Source: Symsagittifera roscoffensis
Lineage: Eukaryota; Xenacoelomorpha; Acoela; Convolutidae
Direction: 5' to 3'
Assembly (NCBI RefSeq): GCF_963678635.1
Contig: NC_087070.1
Coordinates: 9,708,539-9,772,538 of the forward strand
DNA length: 64,000 bases
This document shows positions 43,501-54,888 of the stretch, in pieces (positions within the stretch are counted from its first letter, which is position 1; each line of letters opens with the position of its first letter). The notes under the pieces are model-generated. The model was not told the origin of the DNA and did no database searches. It saw nothing but the letters and a program-made list of their open reading frames with translations. The translations under genes were made by a program, and so were the position numbers.

Positions 43501-45963
43501 AAATTAATATGTTTTTGTTAAGAACTATGAATGTGTGCAAAAGACATTAACCTCACTAAAAAAATGATAATTATTAAATCCTCCAATATTGTTTTTAGGG
43601 GCCGGGGGAGGAAGAAGACAGAGGTCGACGAGTGCTTCCAGGAGATCGGCTAAGATGCTGGCACTGACCAGACGAGACAGCCAAAACGGCAGGTTTGAAG
43701 AAGTTTTTGTATGGACTATCAACCGCTGACCCACAACCCCCCTCCCCTCCTCCCTCCCTACAAATGCACAGGGGGGAGGATTCACTACTAGGAATTAAAT
43801 TTCGTATCCGTCTACCCTCTTATTTAATTCTTGGAATTTTTTTCTGGGTATCATTTCTATGGATCGGATTGTTCACAGGATGTTATCTCGTTTTTGTTAG
43901 ATATAAATTTCATCTGACCTCAGTTTTTTTTAGGAAATCAATTATCGCATTTAAAAAAAATTCAGATCATTTTTGCTTATTTTTCTCACTGGCTCAGAAA
44001 CCTAAAATGCTTTCTGGCTGGATCATCATAATTTTCACGGGGTTTTAAAAAAATTCAATGTGAAACCTTCCAAAGAGAGAGAAAAATGTCTCAAGAATCT
44101 GAACTTTTTTCAAAGCTCGTATGGCTGTCGTTTTTAGTCTTCATTTATTTGCACAGAAAAAAAAGCACTGCGAGTACAACCAGTACAATCTCAAGGTCAC
44201 AAAGCCAGAATCAAGGTCAAGTTCAAGGAAAGCGGAGTTCATATAAACGTGGGAAAACTGCAGGGCCACCTCCCCCGATGGAGCGACAAATGAGGGGTGC
44301 TGGGATGACTAAGGGGGATTTGACCCGCATGGCCAGTCAAGCGGCGAAGATGATGGTGGCTGTTGATGCTATGGCGTCTGGAACAGAGCAGAACCTCTTT
44401 GCTGTAGGTGGACAGGCAGCAAAATATATATGAAAGTTATCGAAAAACCATTAAAGCAATTTAAAATCCACGAAACCCATAAGAGAAACTTGATAAGACA
44501 AACTACAGTGGTTCGATTTGAACAATTGACTAGGCTGTAAATTTGATCTTTTTTCATGAAAATGGATTATTCACATATATTTTTCGTGGATCAACTATGC
44601 AATAAGAGGCTAATTTGTGTTAGTTCTGCAAATTGTGGAATCGCCGCTAAAGGACTCCGCAAAAAAAGCGATTAATTGAAGTCCGCGACAGGTCTGGTTT
44701 TCTTCTTCAATCCTCAAAAAAACACACTTCAGGTGCCGACAACTTAAAATTACTACGCATTTGCTTTTTAAATCCAAGGGCAGTGGAAATTCAAAGTCAG
44801 TGGATCCCTCAATTTTGCCCTTTTACGTATTTAAAGACTTGTCTCCGTGTTCCACTAGCTCTGTGCTTCTAAAATATACACAGCTTCTAAAATATTCAAA
44901 AAGTTCTGTGCTTCTAAAATATACACAGCTTGGCCTGGCCTCGCAATGATATGCAAAGTCTGCTTCGAACAAATATTTTAGAATGACAACTTGAACCTTT
45001 TTCTTGACATGAAATTTTTTAATAACGTTATTTTATTGAGAAGCTTTTCTAATTTTCCACCAGAAGTTGTGAAAAATCTTCAAAAAATGTCAATGCGTTT
45101 TAGTTATTTCAAGTAGAATAAGTTATTAGAGAAGTGCTTACTACTTTTTATTTAATTTTGAGGAAATATTTAAGCACGTAGCGTAGAGGTTAGGCTTTCT
45201 ATCTCAAATCGTCACATCGTGTATTCGCTCGTCACATGCCATGGCAATGATAGTGTGTGATGACAAGCTCTCACTTGACCTCTAGCTTCATGTTTAACAC
45301 AGCCTGGCCAATTTCGGCTGCATTAATGGTACAAAGTGAAAGTTCTAGGCCTTGAGTCGCAAAACAAGAGCTTCGTTACGAGGCCAAACTGTGCATTCTG
45401 TGCATTGTAAGCGGATTCCGCAACAGGCTAAAATCAGATTTGTCGCGGAATCCGCAACATTTCTTCTTTTCTTTGATCTTCTTTGCTGTTTTGGTTTCCA
45501 CAAACAAATACTTAAAATATTGTACCGCTCATAATCGCTCTAAAAATAAGCGAAATTGCGGAATCCGCAGCCGTATTCCGCAGCGGAATCCAGGAACATA
45601 CAGACACAAAATTGTGCGCCTATCCAGTGCACAGTTTGGCCTCGTACTATTCGCTCAACAAAATAGCACAGTCTGGAATGTGGAGACATAATACAAATCG
45701 ACTATCCTCGACAGGACTGTTAAGGACTGTCGATAGCTCCTCTGCAATTCACAGAAACCACGTTATTATTAATAATTATTCCGAATCATGTCCATTCGCT
45801 TTAGGGTTGTAGGAAGTGGATAGTTGTGGTGTACACGGAGGCCATAATGGGTCTCAACTCCGGATACCGTTTCTACATCAGACTGCACGGGTTCAGGAGG
45901 AGTAGCAAACTAGTGCAGCTGGACAAGTCAGAGACCAACAAGTTCAAGTTCCAGGCAAACCAG
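40529..45963 (+). CDS. PLAT-domain gene, 5' exons 1-4
   Basis: Exon 1 40,529-40,667 (ATG; acidic, AALRLTEDEESAG), exon 2 43,599-43,692 (Gly/Arg/Ser-rich, QRSTSASRRSAKMLALTRR), exon 3 44,157-44,407 (Ser/Gln/basic, then MTKGDLTRMASQAAKMMVAV), exon 4 45,824-45,963. All introns are GT-AG and phases match (1, 2, 1, 0). Exon 4 is the first half of a PLAT domain: MGLNSGYRFYIRLHGFRRSS and LVQLDKSETNKFKFQ match the pattern of a beta strand, an IRLxG strand and the KSxTxKF stretch. A CAG seven bases before the ATG could be a splice acceptor, so exon 1 may start there. The exon 4 acceptor (GGATAG) is weak but the only one that keeps frame. PLAT domains bind lipids or proteins at membranes; the specific family (lipoxygenase-homology, polycystin or other) is not decided. 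Confidence 0.7.
41249..42600 (+). repeat. Tandem duplication (~670-700 bp) in PLAT intron 1
   Basis: Copy 1 (41,249-41,900) and copy 2 (41,916-42,600) begin AACATGCTCCAG, share ACGTTAATAACGTGAAACAT and end CAGGGCTTTGCCCTGATAAA. Copy 2 carries about 30 extra bases near 42,190. No coding frame spans them. The end motif GGGCTTTGCCC is palindromic. Confidence 0.8.
44868..44935 (+). repeat. Short tandem repeat GCTTCTAAAATATACACA
   Basis: Three near-copies of CTTCTAAAATATACACAGCT within 70 bp. The small open frame over it is a product of the repeat. Confidence 0.6.
45379..45644. mobile_element. Short TA-flanked inverted-repeat transposon (266 bp)
   Basis: Perfect terminal inverted repeats: ACGAGGCCAAACTGTGCA on the left (45,378-45,395) and its exact inverse on the right (45,628-45,645), each with TA at the edge, as for Tc1/mariner-type miniature elements. 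Inner GCGGAATCCGCA repeats add further palindromes. It sits in PLAT intron 3, 180 bp before exon 4. Confidence 0.75.
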
Positions 45964-48941
45964 GTCAGATCTAAAAAAAGAACTTATAACTGGCGGATCT
46001 ACTTAATCACCGCCGCACCCTTAGTATCCTCTAAATAATTGCCACACCTATAAACTAAACCAGTAAATTAGCACTCGAGCTTTCTAATTGTTCCGGCAAT
46101 TTGAAAAATGTGGAGCAATTTTGTATTCGGGTGTGATTTTTGTTTGTGATTTTTCTGCTTTTTTTCACGCATAATCAGGTACTACAAAAAAATCATCAGA
46201 TTGAGTCGAGTGATATATCATATCAAAGCTCTTTCAACGGTGATTAAAACGAAATTTAAAAATTTCTCAAAAATTATCCCCGTATTGAGAAAAACAGGTT
46301 TAACATTTTTGATTTTTAGTCTAATTTCAAGCTAATAAGGTGAGCATGCAGGCTTACAATAGCTTACTCACGCTTAATTTAAGCCGTGAAAACTTAGTTT
46401 TACATGATTAAAGTAGTTTTGGAGTTTCTAGCGCCAATTTACGATTCAAAAACTTCAAATTTCAAAAACCTTCTGCAAATTAAAATTGAAAAAAAAATTT
46501 AAATTTTTTTTTAATTTAGTTTAACATTTTTTTTTCTTTTTTTGTCAATTTTCTAGAAAAAGTTGTTCTCCAATTGGGCTATTTTACTATTTCAAACATG
46601 CCTATTTTCTATTTTTTTTCAAATACTTAGCACACTACGATGAAAAAGCGACACATATTGGAAAAAATTGTATTTATTTTAAACTATGGTCGGAAAATTC
46701 AGTGCTATTTGTGCAGTAACCGGCTATCCTTGTTGTAACTTGATTTTTGCTGCATTGTGATCGCTGCAAAATTTGACTAGTCTAATCTACCGAACAACAA
46801 TCGCCGTCTTGAAAGGGGGATGGTTAATTAAGAAAGAGATCCAAACTGGCAGACCAGATCAAATTTATCTACCCAAAACTTAACCTTTATTGACTTTTTT
46901 GGTTTCATTACAAAAAGTTACTTAAAAATTAGATCGATTAAATTGGAACATTATTTCTTCACATGAGTAGGACTGTTCGTATACAGAGCAAAGCTTGAAT
47001 GTTCCGACTTCCCCTTAACCCATATCGGATAGTTTTTTTGGGAAAAGAAAATATTGAAAAACTATATATTTCAATATCAATGATCAATTGTGAAGTTTTG
47101 CGAGATATAATTTAAAGCGACCAATTAGTTACCCTCAATTCAATTTTGAAACTATTGTGTTGTGCCAAATAATTTTCCACGCATAAACAATTCATGTTAC
47201 GCTTTCAGAATTATGAATAAAATCTTCTAAGCGCCCATAATTTAATCCACATTAGGGTCAAGCTGCCAATTTTCAAACTTCCATAACTATGCAAAAAAGA
47301 TTGGAGGTAAAAATTTTTTCTACAATCGATTTCAATGAAGCGATATCTTCATTGGGGTAAAAAAATTGATAAAAACTACGGAAAAAATTTTATCACGCCA
47401 TTTTGTCATTTTGAGTGAAATCAAACTGTTAGTTTTCTTATCTTTTCAATTTGAGTGAAGAGTTCTATTTTAAAGATGTGCTTGCTTAACATTTTGTCTT
47501 TTTCGTGTTTTCTCAAGCTCTTCTCTCATCGTTACAAAAAACTCAAACCCGAATGTCAGATAAAATTAAAAAAGTATCCATTTTAAAGAATACTGAGAGT
47601 TTGTATAGTGAAAATAAATCAGTTAGTTAACTTAACATAGAAAAAAAAATCAAACAAATTATATAAAGAGACTGCTTGTTTCAGAGCGAAGACTTATTGC
47701 GAGTGCTCACTATAAATCTATGGAATAATTTTTGATAAATTGTTTTGTAGAGAAAAATGAAGAATTTGAAACTGAAATACAATTTTTTATCTTCCTCCAA
47801 TAGGTTATCTAGGGGACAAAATTATAAATGTTATAAAGATGTTATAGATATTATAGATTAAATAATATTATATATGTTATAGATGTTATAAATTGTGTAA
47901 CTAGCGTTTAGTATAGTGTGAATAAACCTACGACGCTTGACTCAATTCAACCTCGAACAAATTTTGAGCCGGATTGATCACAGATGTTATAAATTTTATT
48001 TGACTCAGGATTTTAATATCTCGCATTGTAGTGTTTTTGCCCAGGAACCATATGATTGCTAGTTCAAATCTCACGGGCGCTAAAATTTGCAAGGTGACCT
48101 CTCGTATTTCAGCCATAGCTTAATGGGTGCTGCTTATATGGGAAAGACCCGAAACAGCGACACATATATATAATATATATGCGGACAGATAAATTTTATA
48201 TATTTTTTAAAACTCTGAACAATGTCGAAACTTTTAATTTTAGTATGTTACGTTAAGTGATACTTCTACTGAGACATTTTGCTTACTTTTTGCAGAATTT
48301 CTTTTATCTGAAATATATGAAAGCCTCGAGCTGAACTTTGAGAGATATTTCACCTACGATAGTTGTACGTAAATTATGGGGCATGGGGTTTTGCTACCTG
48401 TGCTTTAACGAATAGGAGGCGATTGAATTTGGCTTGAAAATCTTGTCAAATTGCGTTGAGGCAAAATATTTGGTTTCATTGATTTGTTACTTGTCGCTCT
48501 ATGCTTAGTTTTGTACTTCGACTTGTAGAAGCTATATGCTTTAGTTTGTGCGAAAAATTTTTTGTAAAATTTTTCAATTGGAAAACAAAATGTTGAAAGA
48601 AGCCCAGAAGCTTGTGAAAGTAATTGAACCTGCATTTTAAATCAAGATTTAAAAATAACAAGGCTAGATGTTCCGACAGCATTTTAAGTTCAATGGAATA
48701 GTTTAATTTAAAATAATGATGAATACTCCAAAAATCATCCACACTTTCTTTGAAATATTTTTTGAGAATTATTTCCCACACGTTACGTAATGTTAATAGT
48801 ACGGAAATTATATCTCGCGTCAATTGTCCCACTTGTTCCAATTGTCCCAATTGTTCATGTTTAAACTGCTGTAGCCGTGCAAAAATTGGCCACAATTGAA
48901 AAATCATTTTAACTGTGAGCTCAGAAAAACAACACCTTTCC
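45964..48941. other. PLAT intron 4, first part
   Basis: AT-rich intron DNA. Contents: the dispersed repeat at 46,125-46,305 shared with 8,150-8,300; a TTATAGATGTTATA short repeat at 47,820-47,900; a perfect tRNA B-box-like word GTTCAAATC at about 48,062, possibly from a tRNA-derived SINE but without cloverleaf arms. The 143-codon - strand frame at 48,476-48,907 has no domain and I do not support it as a gene. Confidence 0.45.
46125..46305 (+). repeat. Dispersed repeat, second copy
   Basis: Shares AATCAGGTACTACAAA, ATCATCAGA and GAGTGATATATCATAT, in order, with 8,150-8,300. Confidence 0.5.
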
Positions 48942-49361
48942 CAGGGGCGGATCTAGGATTTTCTCGAGGGGGGGGGCGGATTTTCAAAAAAAATTCGAAT
49001 TTTTTTTTTTTTTTAGGTCGAATAAATTGATTTTTGGAGCTCTCCCAAAGCACTTTTTTGCCCCCATTTTGGCTAAATTTTCTGCGCCGCAGGCAAATTT
49101 CTGAAAAAACAGTCAAAAAAAGCCGTTTTTGGGCACTTTTTGAAAAATTTTGACAAAAAAAATCGCGCTCCCCCTCAAAGTTAGTATATATTGGCGCCAA
49201 AGGCGCCTTTAGAAAAATTTTAGGGTCGGTCGGCCAAAAATGGATTTCTGAAAAAGTATCAAAGGGGGGACCCTTTGGGTCTGCAGGGGGTCGAATCCCT
49301 GAGGGGGGGGGCGTCCGCCCAGCCCCCCCCCCCCCCCCCCCGCCCCCTAAATCCGCCCCTG
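48942..49361 (+). mobile_element. hAT-like miniature transposon, copy 1 (420 bp)
   Basis: Begins CAGGGGCGGATCTAGGATTT and ends TAAATCCGCCCCTG, flanked by a perfect 8-bp target duplication ACCTTTCC (48,934-48,941 and 49,362-49,369). An 8-bp duplication and CAGGGG ends are typical of hAT elements. No transposase; the Gly/Pro-rich - strand frame across it comes from its G and C runs. The interior contains GGCGCCAAAGGCGCC and CGCCGCAGGC, shared with copies at 50,398 and 62,115. Confidence 0.88.
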
Positions 49362-50062
49362 ACCTTTCCAAATGATATTTAGAGAAGTTGTCAGAAATTG
49401 TTATTTTAAAATTTGTCTGGAGAAAAAAATATTCCGTCATATTTTTTTTCTAAAATAGTAGGGACAAAAGGCATGCTAGCATGAGCGCAAAGCTTTGTTT
49501 ATTGCTATCGCTTCTGTTCTAAAAGGTTATTCGGACCTTTCCTTGGGACGGAATGAGCGATAACAAGACTCGTCGGTCGTCCTTTCTTTTTGATTATTCA
49601 AGGCAGCTCAATGAACGCCAAAACATCAATAGTTATGATACGTTCACCTTCATTAATGATTTAAGATTTCAAAACTTTAGCCCAAAAATGTCCTTTTGGT
49701 GTCAAAACGAAATTAAATCAATCATTTTCTATTCTTATCTACAATTGAAAGGCTTGATTTCCTCATAAGGGTGTCATAAAGATGAGAAGATTAATAGAAG
49801 AAACAAATCTTGTTTCACAAAAAAAACTTGTCAATTTTTTTTATCTCAAAATATACCTATTTTGGTCACCATGATGCGGACCAAAAAATTAAAACAGCAT
49901 TGTAAGAAAAATTTAAGCAGCACTGAATTTTTGGAAAATCAGGGTAAATACATCTTTCAGAACAGTTTTCTTGAATCAAAATTTGCAATGAGAAACATTT
50001 ATCTCTAGCATTAATAGTCCGTAACTTTCTAGTTCGGAATAGTTACCATAAAGCCAATTCTG

Positions 50063-50257
50063 GGCTCTTTTTTCTCCCCCTCTCCTCCCTCACCTCTTAA
50101 AAGCAACATATTTATGGTGTAACGAGCAGTCGTTTTACAAGGTTTATTATGAAAACCAGATATGCTTGCTATGACCTAGTCAACTCGCATGCCAATTTTT
50201 GTAACAATCGGAAAATGTGAGCGAAAAACTGCAGGCTGGGGGAAAGGAAAAAGAGCC
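50063..50257 (+). mobile_element. GGCTCTTTTT miniature transposon, copy 1
   Basis: Starts GGCTCTTTTTTCTCC and ends AAAGGAAAAAGAGCC. The interior ATGGTGTAACGAGC, TTTTACAAGGTTTATTATGA and TGCAGG blocks match the copies at 51,776, 52,005 and 52,228. No clear target duplication left. Confidence 0.7.
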
Positions 50258-50397
50258 CAATATTACAAGTAGCAAAAAAATTTCGTGGTGAAATTAACTG
50301 GGGGTCTGTCCCATTAAAGCCCGCCCCTACTAAGTTATGGCCCAACGTAGAGGGACTAAATGTAGCGGAATCAAACAAGGTTTCTAATGATACCAGC

Positions 50398-50775
50398 CAG
50401 GGGAAGATCTAGAATTTTTTTGAGGGGCGGGGGTGGATTTTCAAAAACTTTTCGAAAAATTCGTCGACATTTTTTGGTGGAGCAAATTATTTTTCGGACA
50501 GCCCTAGAATACTGTAAAGACACAAAATTGAGAAAAAAATGTGCGCCGCAGGCGAACTTTTGGAGAAACAGGTCGAAAAGTCTGTTTATGGGCACTTTTT
50601 GGAAACTTTGACCAAAAAATTGCGTTTTCTTGGCGCGCTCTCCTCTTCAAAAAAAGAATATATTGGCGACAAAGGCGCCTTTAGAAAACTTTAGGGTTCG
50701 CCGGCTGAAAATGAATATCATAAATAGTACCACAGAGGGGGCCCTTTGGTAAGTGAGGGGGTCGAACTCTTAACT
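50398..50775 (+). mobile_element. hAT-like miniature transposon, copy 2 (right end lost)
   Basis: Begins CAGGGGAAGATCTAGAATTT and follows copy 1 through GTGCGCCGCAGGCGAA, GGGCACTTTTTGGAAA, GGCGACAAAGGCGCCTTT and GGGGTCGAA. The terminal TCCGCCCCTG is missing. Confidence 0.75.
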
Positions 50776-51149
50776 AGCGACTTTTAAAATAGGGGGCAAT
50801 TTTTGTTGCTATGCAGGGGGGAGGGTATGAACGCTCTTTTTTCTAAACTGTAAATTTGGTATCATGGATATGATTCTAATTGTTTAGTCTGATGCAATAT
50901 TGCACGAGCTGTTTTACCATTTTCAACTTTGCGTTCCCATTAATTATAAACTTTTACGAATCTTATTCATACAATATACTTATTTCATTTTATTTATTAC
51001 CAATTATTTTATTTGTTCTTACCTGCGAACTTTGAAATCCTATAGTTTTCGCTCAGTAAAAATGTTAAAACGGTTCTGGACTGGGTCCGCTGAATTATAA
51101 CTAGTTATAATCCTAACTTACATCAGGAGAAAAAAATAAGAGTTGTGTC

Positions 51150-54100
51150 ATGTTAACAATGTGTGACTTCGTTGACTCGGACGTTGTGGATGACTGTATT
51201 CAGCTATTAGTGCATGAATATATCAACAACTGGAGTTCTTTCAGGCGAGGCCTCTTTTCCAGTCCCCCCCCTCCCAATTGATTTTTCCTGAGACTCGATA
51301 TATAAGTGCTCAGCAATTTGGCTCACTTGAAGTTACTTTTGATGTTCTAAACTACAAAAAAAAGATGTCAGCGTGAATAAATGAACAAACTTTTAGAATT
51401 TTTTCTACATGCAAATTGCCGTATGAGCCGTTTGTAAACAACTTGGAGTTGTGATTTTATGAGAGGGGTGGGAAACTGGAAAAGAGCCCAGACGAGTGTT
51501 CAACAACCTCGCCTCTCCCAATTTGGGCAGAGTGGAGGCCATATATGCCCACAAGATGCATGACGTCATAATTCAGATATTGTCCAGTAAGGGAGTGGTC
51601 GTCAAAAATATATCGAGGTCTGCAATTTGGTGTCACAACATCAGTATACAGCTAACCAGTGATATTTACCCCCCCCCCCCCCCCCTCCCGATCACTAATA
51701 ATTAGTAAATTTTTCCATTTCCAAAAATAGAGTGGAACCCGTAAAAGAAGAAAGAGAACCCATAAAAGAGCTCAGGTCTCTTTTTCATTTTCCCCACCAC
51801 CTCACATGACCATCAATTTTATGGTGTAACGAGTGATTTTACAAGGTTAATTATGAACACCAAATATGTTTGGCAGAGCCCAATTAGTCCGCATATCAAT
51901 TTTCATAACGATCGGACAATTTGAACAGTAACTTTACTTGTAAAAAATTGCAGGTGGGGGAAAAGCAAAAAGAGCCGAGCTCAGCTTTCAAAGTTGAAGC
52001 TCAGGGCTCTTTTTCCTTTTCCCCCCACCTCACATAAGCATCGATTTTATGGTGTAACGCGTGGTTTTACAAGGTTGATTATGAAGACCAAATATGTTTG
52101 TCATGTCCTAATCAGTCCGTATGCCAAATTTTGTAACAACCCGACAATTTAAACAGAAAAATGACCCAAAAAATTTTGCAGGTGGGGGGAAAAAGGAAAA
52201 AGAGCCAAGCTCAAATATTTGGAAGCAGTGGATCTTTCGCCTCTTCTTCCTCCCAAAACTTCACATGAGCATCAATTTTCTGGTCTAATGGTTGGTTTTA
52301 CAAGGTTAAATATGGAGACCAAATATATTTGCCATAGTGAATAGCAAAACGAGCCGATCTTTGGCTTGACAACTTTTGTCGATTGTGTTGATGTTGTGCG
52401 CCATGATTTTAAATCGTAGACCAATAACAAACGCTGTCCTGAAACAGATGGGGTTGGATCCCCACAGGAAAGAAGTGGTCTACCTCGAGGAGTTCCTGAA
52501 CCACATCCGACCTAAGTTGTCGTTCGGCATGTTCGAAAACAACAACAACCACCGACAGAACAGATTCCTCGGGTGTCCTACGCCTCCGAGCAGTCGCATG
52601 GCGTCCGGAGGAGCGTCCGGTGGAGCACATAACTCGAAATCCGGAGACTCAAAAAGCGACGTCACAGTTTCCGGAGATGCGAGGAAAAACGGGAACAATT
52701 TAAGGAAGAAGTTATCACATATACCGGTGTTGCAGAATAACCCGAGTAAGTCGTCAATTCCTAGGCCGCCGTCGTCGTCCCGAAGAAGCAGGTCGCGCAC
52801 CGGGTCGACGAAAGGTTCCGTGAAAGACAAAGATAAAGGGCAAAGTAGCGAGAATTACAGTGCGCCTTTCATGGACAACCCGAAGTACACACAATTGCAC
52901 AAACAAAAAACTCTTAATTTTTTCTACTTAACTTTAAAAAACTGAAAATATTAGGCTTTACCAGCCTAATAAGTCGCACGTATAATCAGCAAAAGTGGAA
53001 AAATGTTCTCTCTAAACTCGTGTTTTTTCCTAGAATAATAGAAGCTGTGTGTATTCTGTCAGCTCCATTGAATTTCAGCAATTTTTTGCAGCTGTGAAAA
53101 CTTCTGCCATTATTTAACAAGTGCAGTTGACATTTTTTTTTGCAATCAAGGCACCTTCACAGATCTCGACCGCAAAGCAGGTCTGGATCTAAGACCGGAA
53201 GCAGATCTCAGTCAAAGAAATCGGTATCCGAAAATTCCACCTCTTCACAAAGTAAATACAAAGTGGACGATTTGAGTAATACGACTAAGCAGTTCGGGTC
53301 GACACAGACCACTCACAGCTCGGCGAATTCTTCTAGGCCAAGCAGTAGTGCCGGCAGTCGAAACGTTACCACACCCGGTAAGCGACGGAGGGCTGGAAAA
53401 AGAGCAAAAGTGAAAAGTTAACAAAGATGGATCAACGATGCGTTGATTTATTCTGTAAGCTCTTTCCCTGAAGATTGATTTCATAAATAAATGAAGGCCT
53501 CAAAATATTCAACTCAAATTTTTTACGATTGCTTTAATAGGTTTCTCATCAAATAAAATGTTATGCAAATAAAATTAATATTTTACTAATTCACCAAGTT
53601 CGTTTTTTTTTTGGATAAAAAAGGAACATTTTTGCTCAGAAAGAAGAAAATTTGGGGAATGAGCTTTCTTGATTTGACTTTTCTGTTATTTGAATGACCA
53701 CAAACTGAATGAGTAAACGAACCCAACGCAACTTAGATGATATATTTTGAAGCACCAAATGTTAACTACAATATAATTGACTTTTACTACTGAATTTATT
53801 TTTAAATATTTTATCCAGGTCTTCGTTTTTTAGGTAATTCTTTTGCTAAAATTTTGGTCATTCAGATACGGAAGGTCATATTTTAGCCTTTGGTTACAAA
53901 AATGGTTGCTCGGGTCAAAAAACTGAATCAAATTGTCGATATCTCGTACTATATTTCTAAACAGAGCATCATTGCAAAGAACATTGATTTTTTACAATGT
54001 AACAGACGGAACTGTAAAAATCCAATTTAATAAACGAAAAATTCTTTTGAAATGCAATAAATGCCCTCTGTCCTTTCGGCTTAGTGTTCCATTCGTTCTG

Positions 54101-54837
54101 TGAACGCTCCTCGTCTCTCGGTCAACGTACAGTCTGCATATCGCCTTGCTACAACTTATCAACAGACTTCGAACCCATTGGCCGAACGGTTCAAACGACC
54201 GATTCAAGTGCGCAAACAATTATCACTATGGACATTTTTTCCACCAATAGAAGTCCAGAAAATAAGAAAAACAGTAAAAGTGGTTCAATTAGGATGCGGG
54301 GGAAGTCGCAGTCGCCTCGCACGCGCGTGCCGTCGGGAGAAAGACCGCGGAGCTCAGCTGGGGTCGATGAACCGAGCGGGAAAAGTGAAAGGAGCAGTTT
54401 AAGGGAAGGCGGCGAGAGCTTGAAACGGATGTTGCTACCTTGGAAAAAATTAATTCCCTGGAAGAGAAATTCGAATAGTTCATCTTCTGCAGCTACCAGC
54501 CCGCGTCACGTTAGGAACTTTCGGACAAATGTGATTTTTATGCCCAAACTTTTCACAAAAAAAATCAAATTTTCCCAATGTAAATTTAGAAAAAAAAAAT
54601 AGCCACTCTAGATATCTGAAACAATCCTCAATAACCTAATAAAAAAAAATAAAAAAAAGTTAAGTAACGGTATTTGACTGGTTAATTTAGGCATTAAGTT
54701 ATTTTTCTAAACAGCTTAACGTGGCAAAGGTGGAAAATAAGAGCGTCGCAAATAGCGCAAATGAGGAACAGACAGCTCCGGCTGCAAAGGGAGACCACGA
54801 AAGAACGATAGTTCCGACAACAGATGCGAAAGGATGA
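51150..54837 (+). CDS. Six-exon gene nested in the PLAT intron, function unknown
   Basis: Exons: 51,150-51,244; 51,493-~51,649; 52,371-52,884; 53,151-53,377; 54,259-54,509; 54,715-54,837 (TGA). Introns 3-5 are GT-AG with matching phases (2, 1, 0), which strongly supports the model. Introns 1 and 2 are unusual and hold transposons. The N-terminal ~120 residues look folded and helical (DSDVVDDCIQLLVHEYINNW, GRVEAIYAHKMHDVIIQIL, NAVLKQMGLDPHRKEVVYLE). The rest is disordered, Ser/Arg/Lys-rich (SSRRSRSRTGSTKGSVKDK, RSRPQSRSGSKTGSRSQSKK, KRMLLPWKKLIPWKRN). The tail resembles cytoskeletal or RNA-binding low-complexity regions, but I do not recognise the family. GC-rich coding islands contrast with introns. 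It lies wholly inside a PLAT-gene intron on the same strand, so it needs its own promoter. Confidence 0.68.
51250..51489. mobile_element. Miniature transposon inserted within a coding exon
   Basis: 240 bp with inverted ends (GCCTCTTTTCCAG left; CTGGAAAAGAGCC right). Flanked by 8-bp duplications CAGGCGAG (51,242-51,249) and CAGACGAG (51,490-51,497), one base apart. Its ends resemble the GGCTCTTTTT family, but the interior differs. It separates exons 1 and 2 of the nested gene, and the flanking reading frame is continuous across the target site. Confidence 0.8.
51776..51976. mobile_element. GGCTCTTTTT miniature transposon, copy 2
   Basis: From GTCTCTTTTTCATTTTCCCC to AAAGCAAAAAGAGCC (201 bp), with a perfect 8-bp target duplication GAGCTCAG at 51,768-51,775 and 51,977-51,984. 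hAT-like. Confidence 0.82.
52005..52206. mobile_element. GGCTCTTTTT miniature transposon, copy 3
   Basis: GGCTCTTTTTCCTTTTCC to GGAAAAAGGAAAAAGAGCC (202 bp). Target duplication AAGCTCAG (51,997-52,004) and AAGCTCAA (52,207-52,214). Lies head-to-tail 28 bp after copy 2. Confidence 0.85.
52228..52355. mobile_element. GGCTCTTTTT miniature transposon, copy 4, truncated
   Basis: Diverged start (GGATCTTTCGCCTCTTC), shared interior TTTTACAAGGTTAAATATGG and AGACCAAATATAT, then an abrupt jump to GCAAAACGAGCC. It ends 15 bp before exon 3 of the nested gene. Confidence 0.6.
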
Positions 54838-54882
54838 CAGCCTAAAGAGATACATGAAGAAGCGTTCTGCTCGAGACTTAGA

Positions 54883-54888
54883 AATAAA
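54883..54888 (+). terminator. Poly(A) signal of nested gene
   Basis: AATAAA 46 bp after the stop codon at 54,837. Confidence 0.5.

Noticed and set aside
45183-45260. Possible tRNA gene (TAGCGTAGAGG matches an A-box)
   Set aside because: No B-box at proper distance and no cloverleaf pairing.
48476-49440. - strand frames of 143 and 178 codons
   Set aside because: The first is AT-driven without a domain; the second is the G/C-run hAT-like element read in frame.
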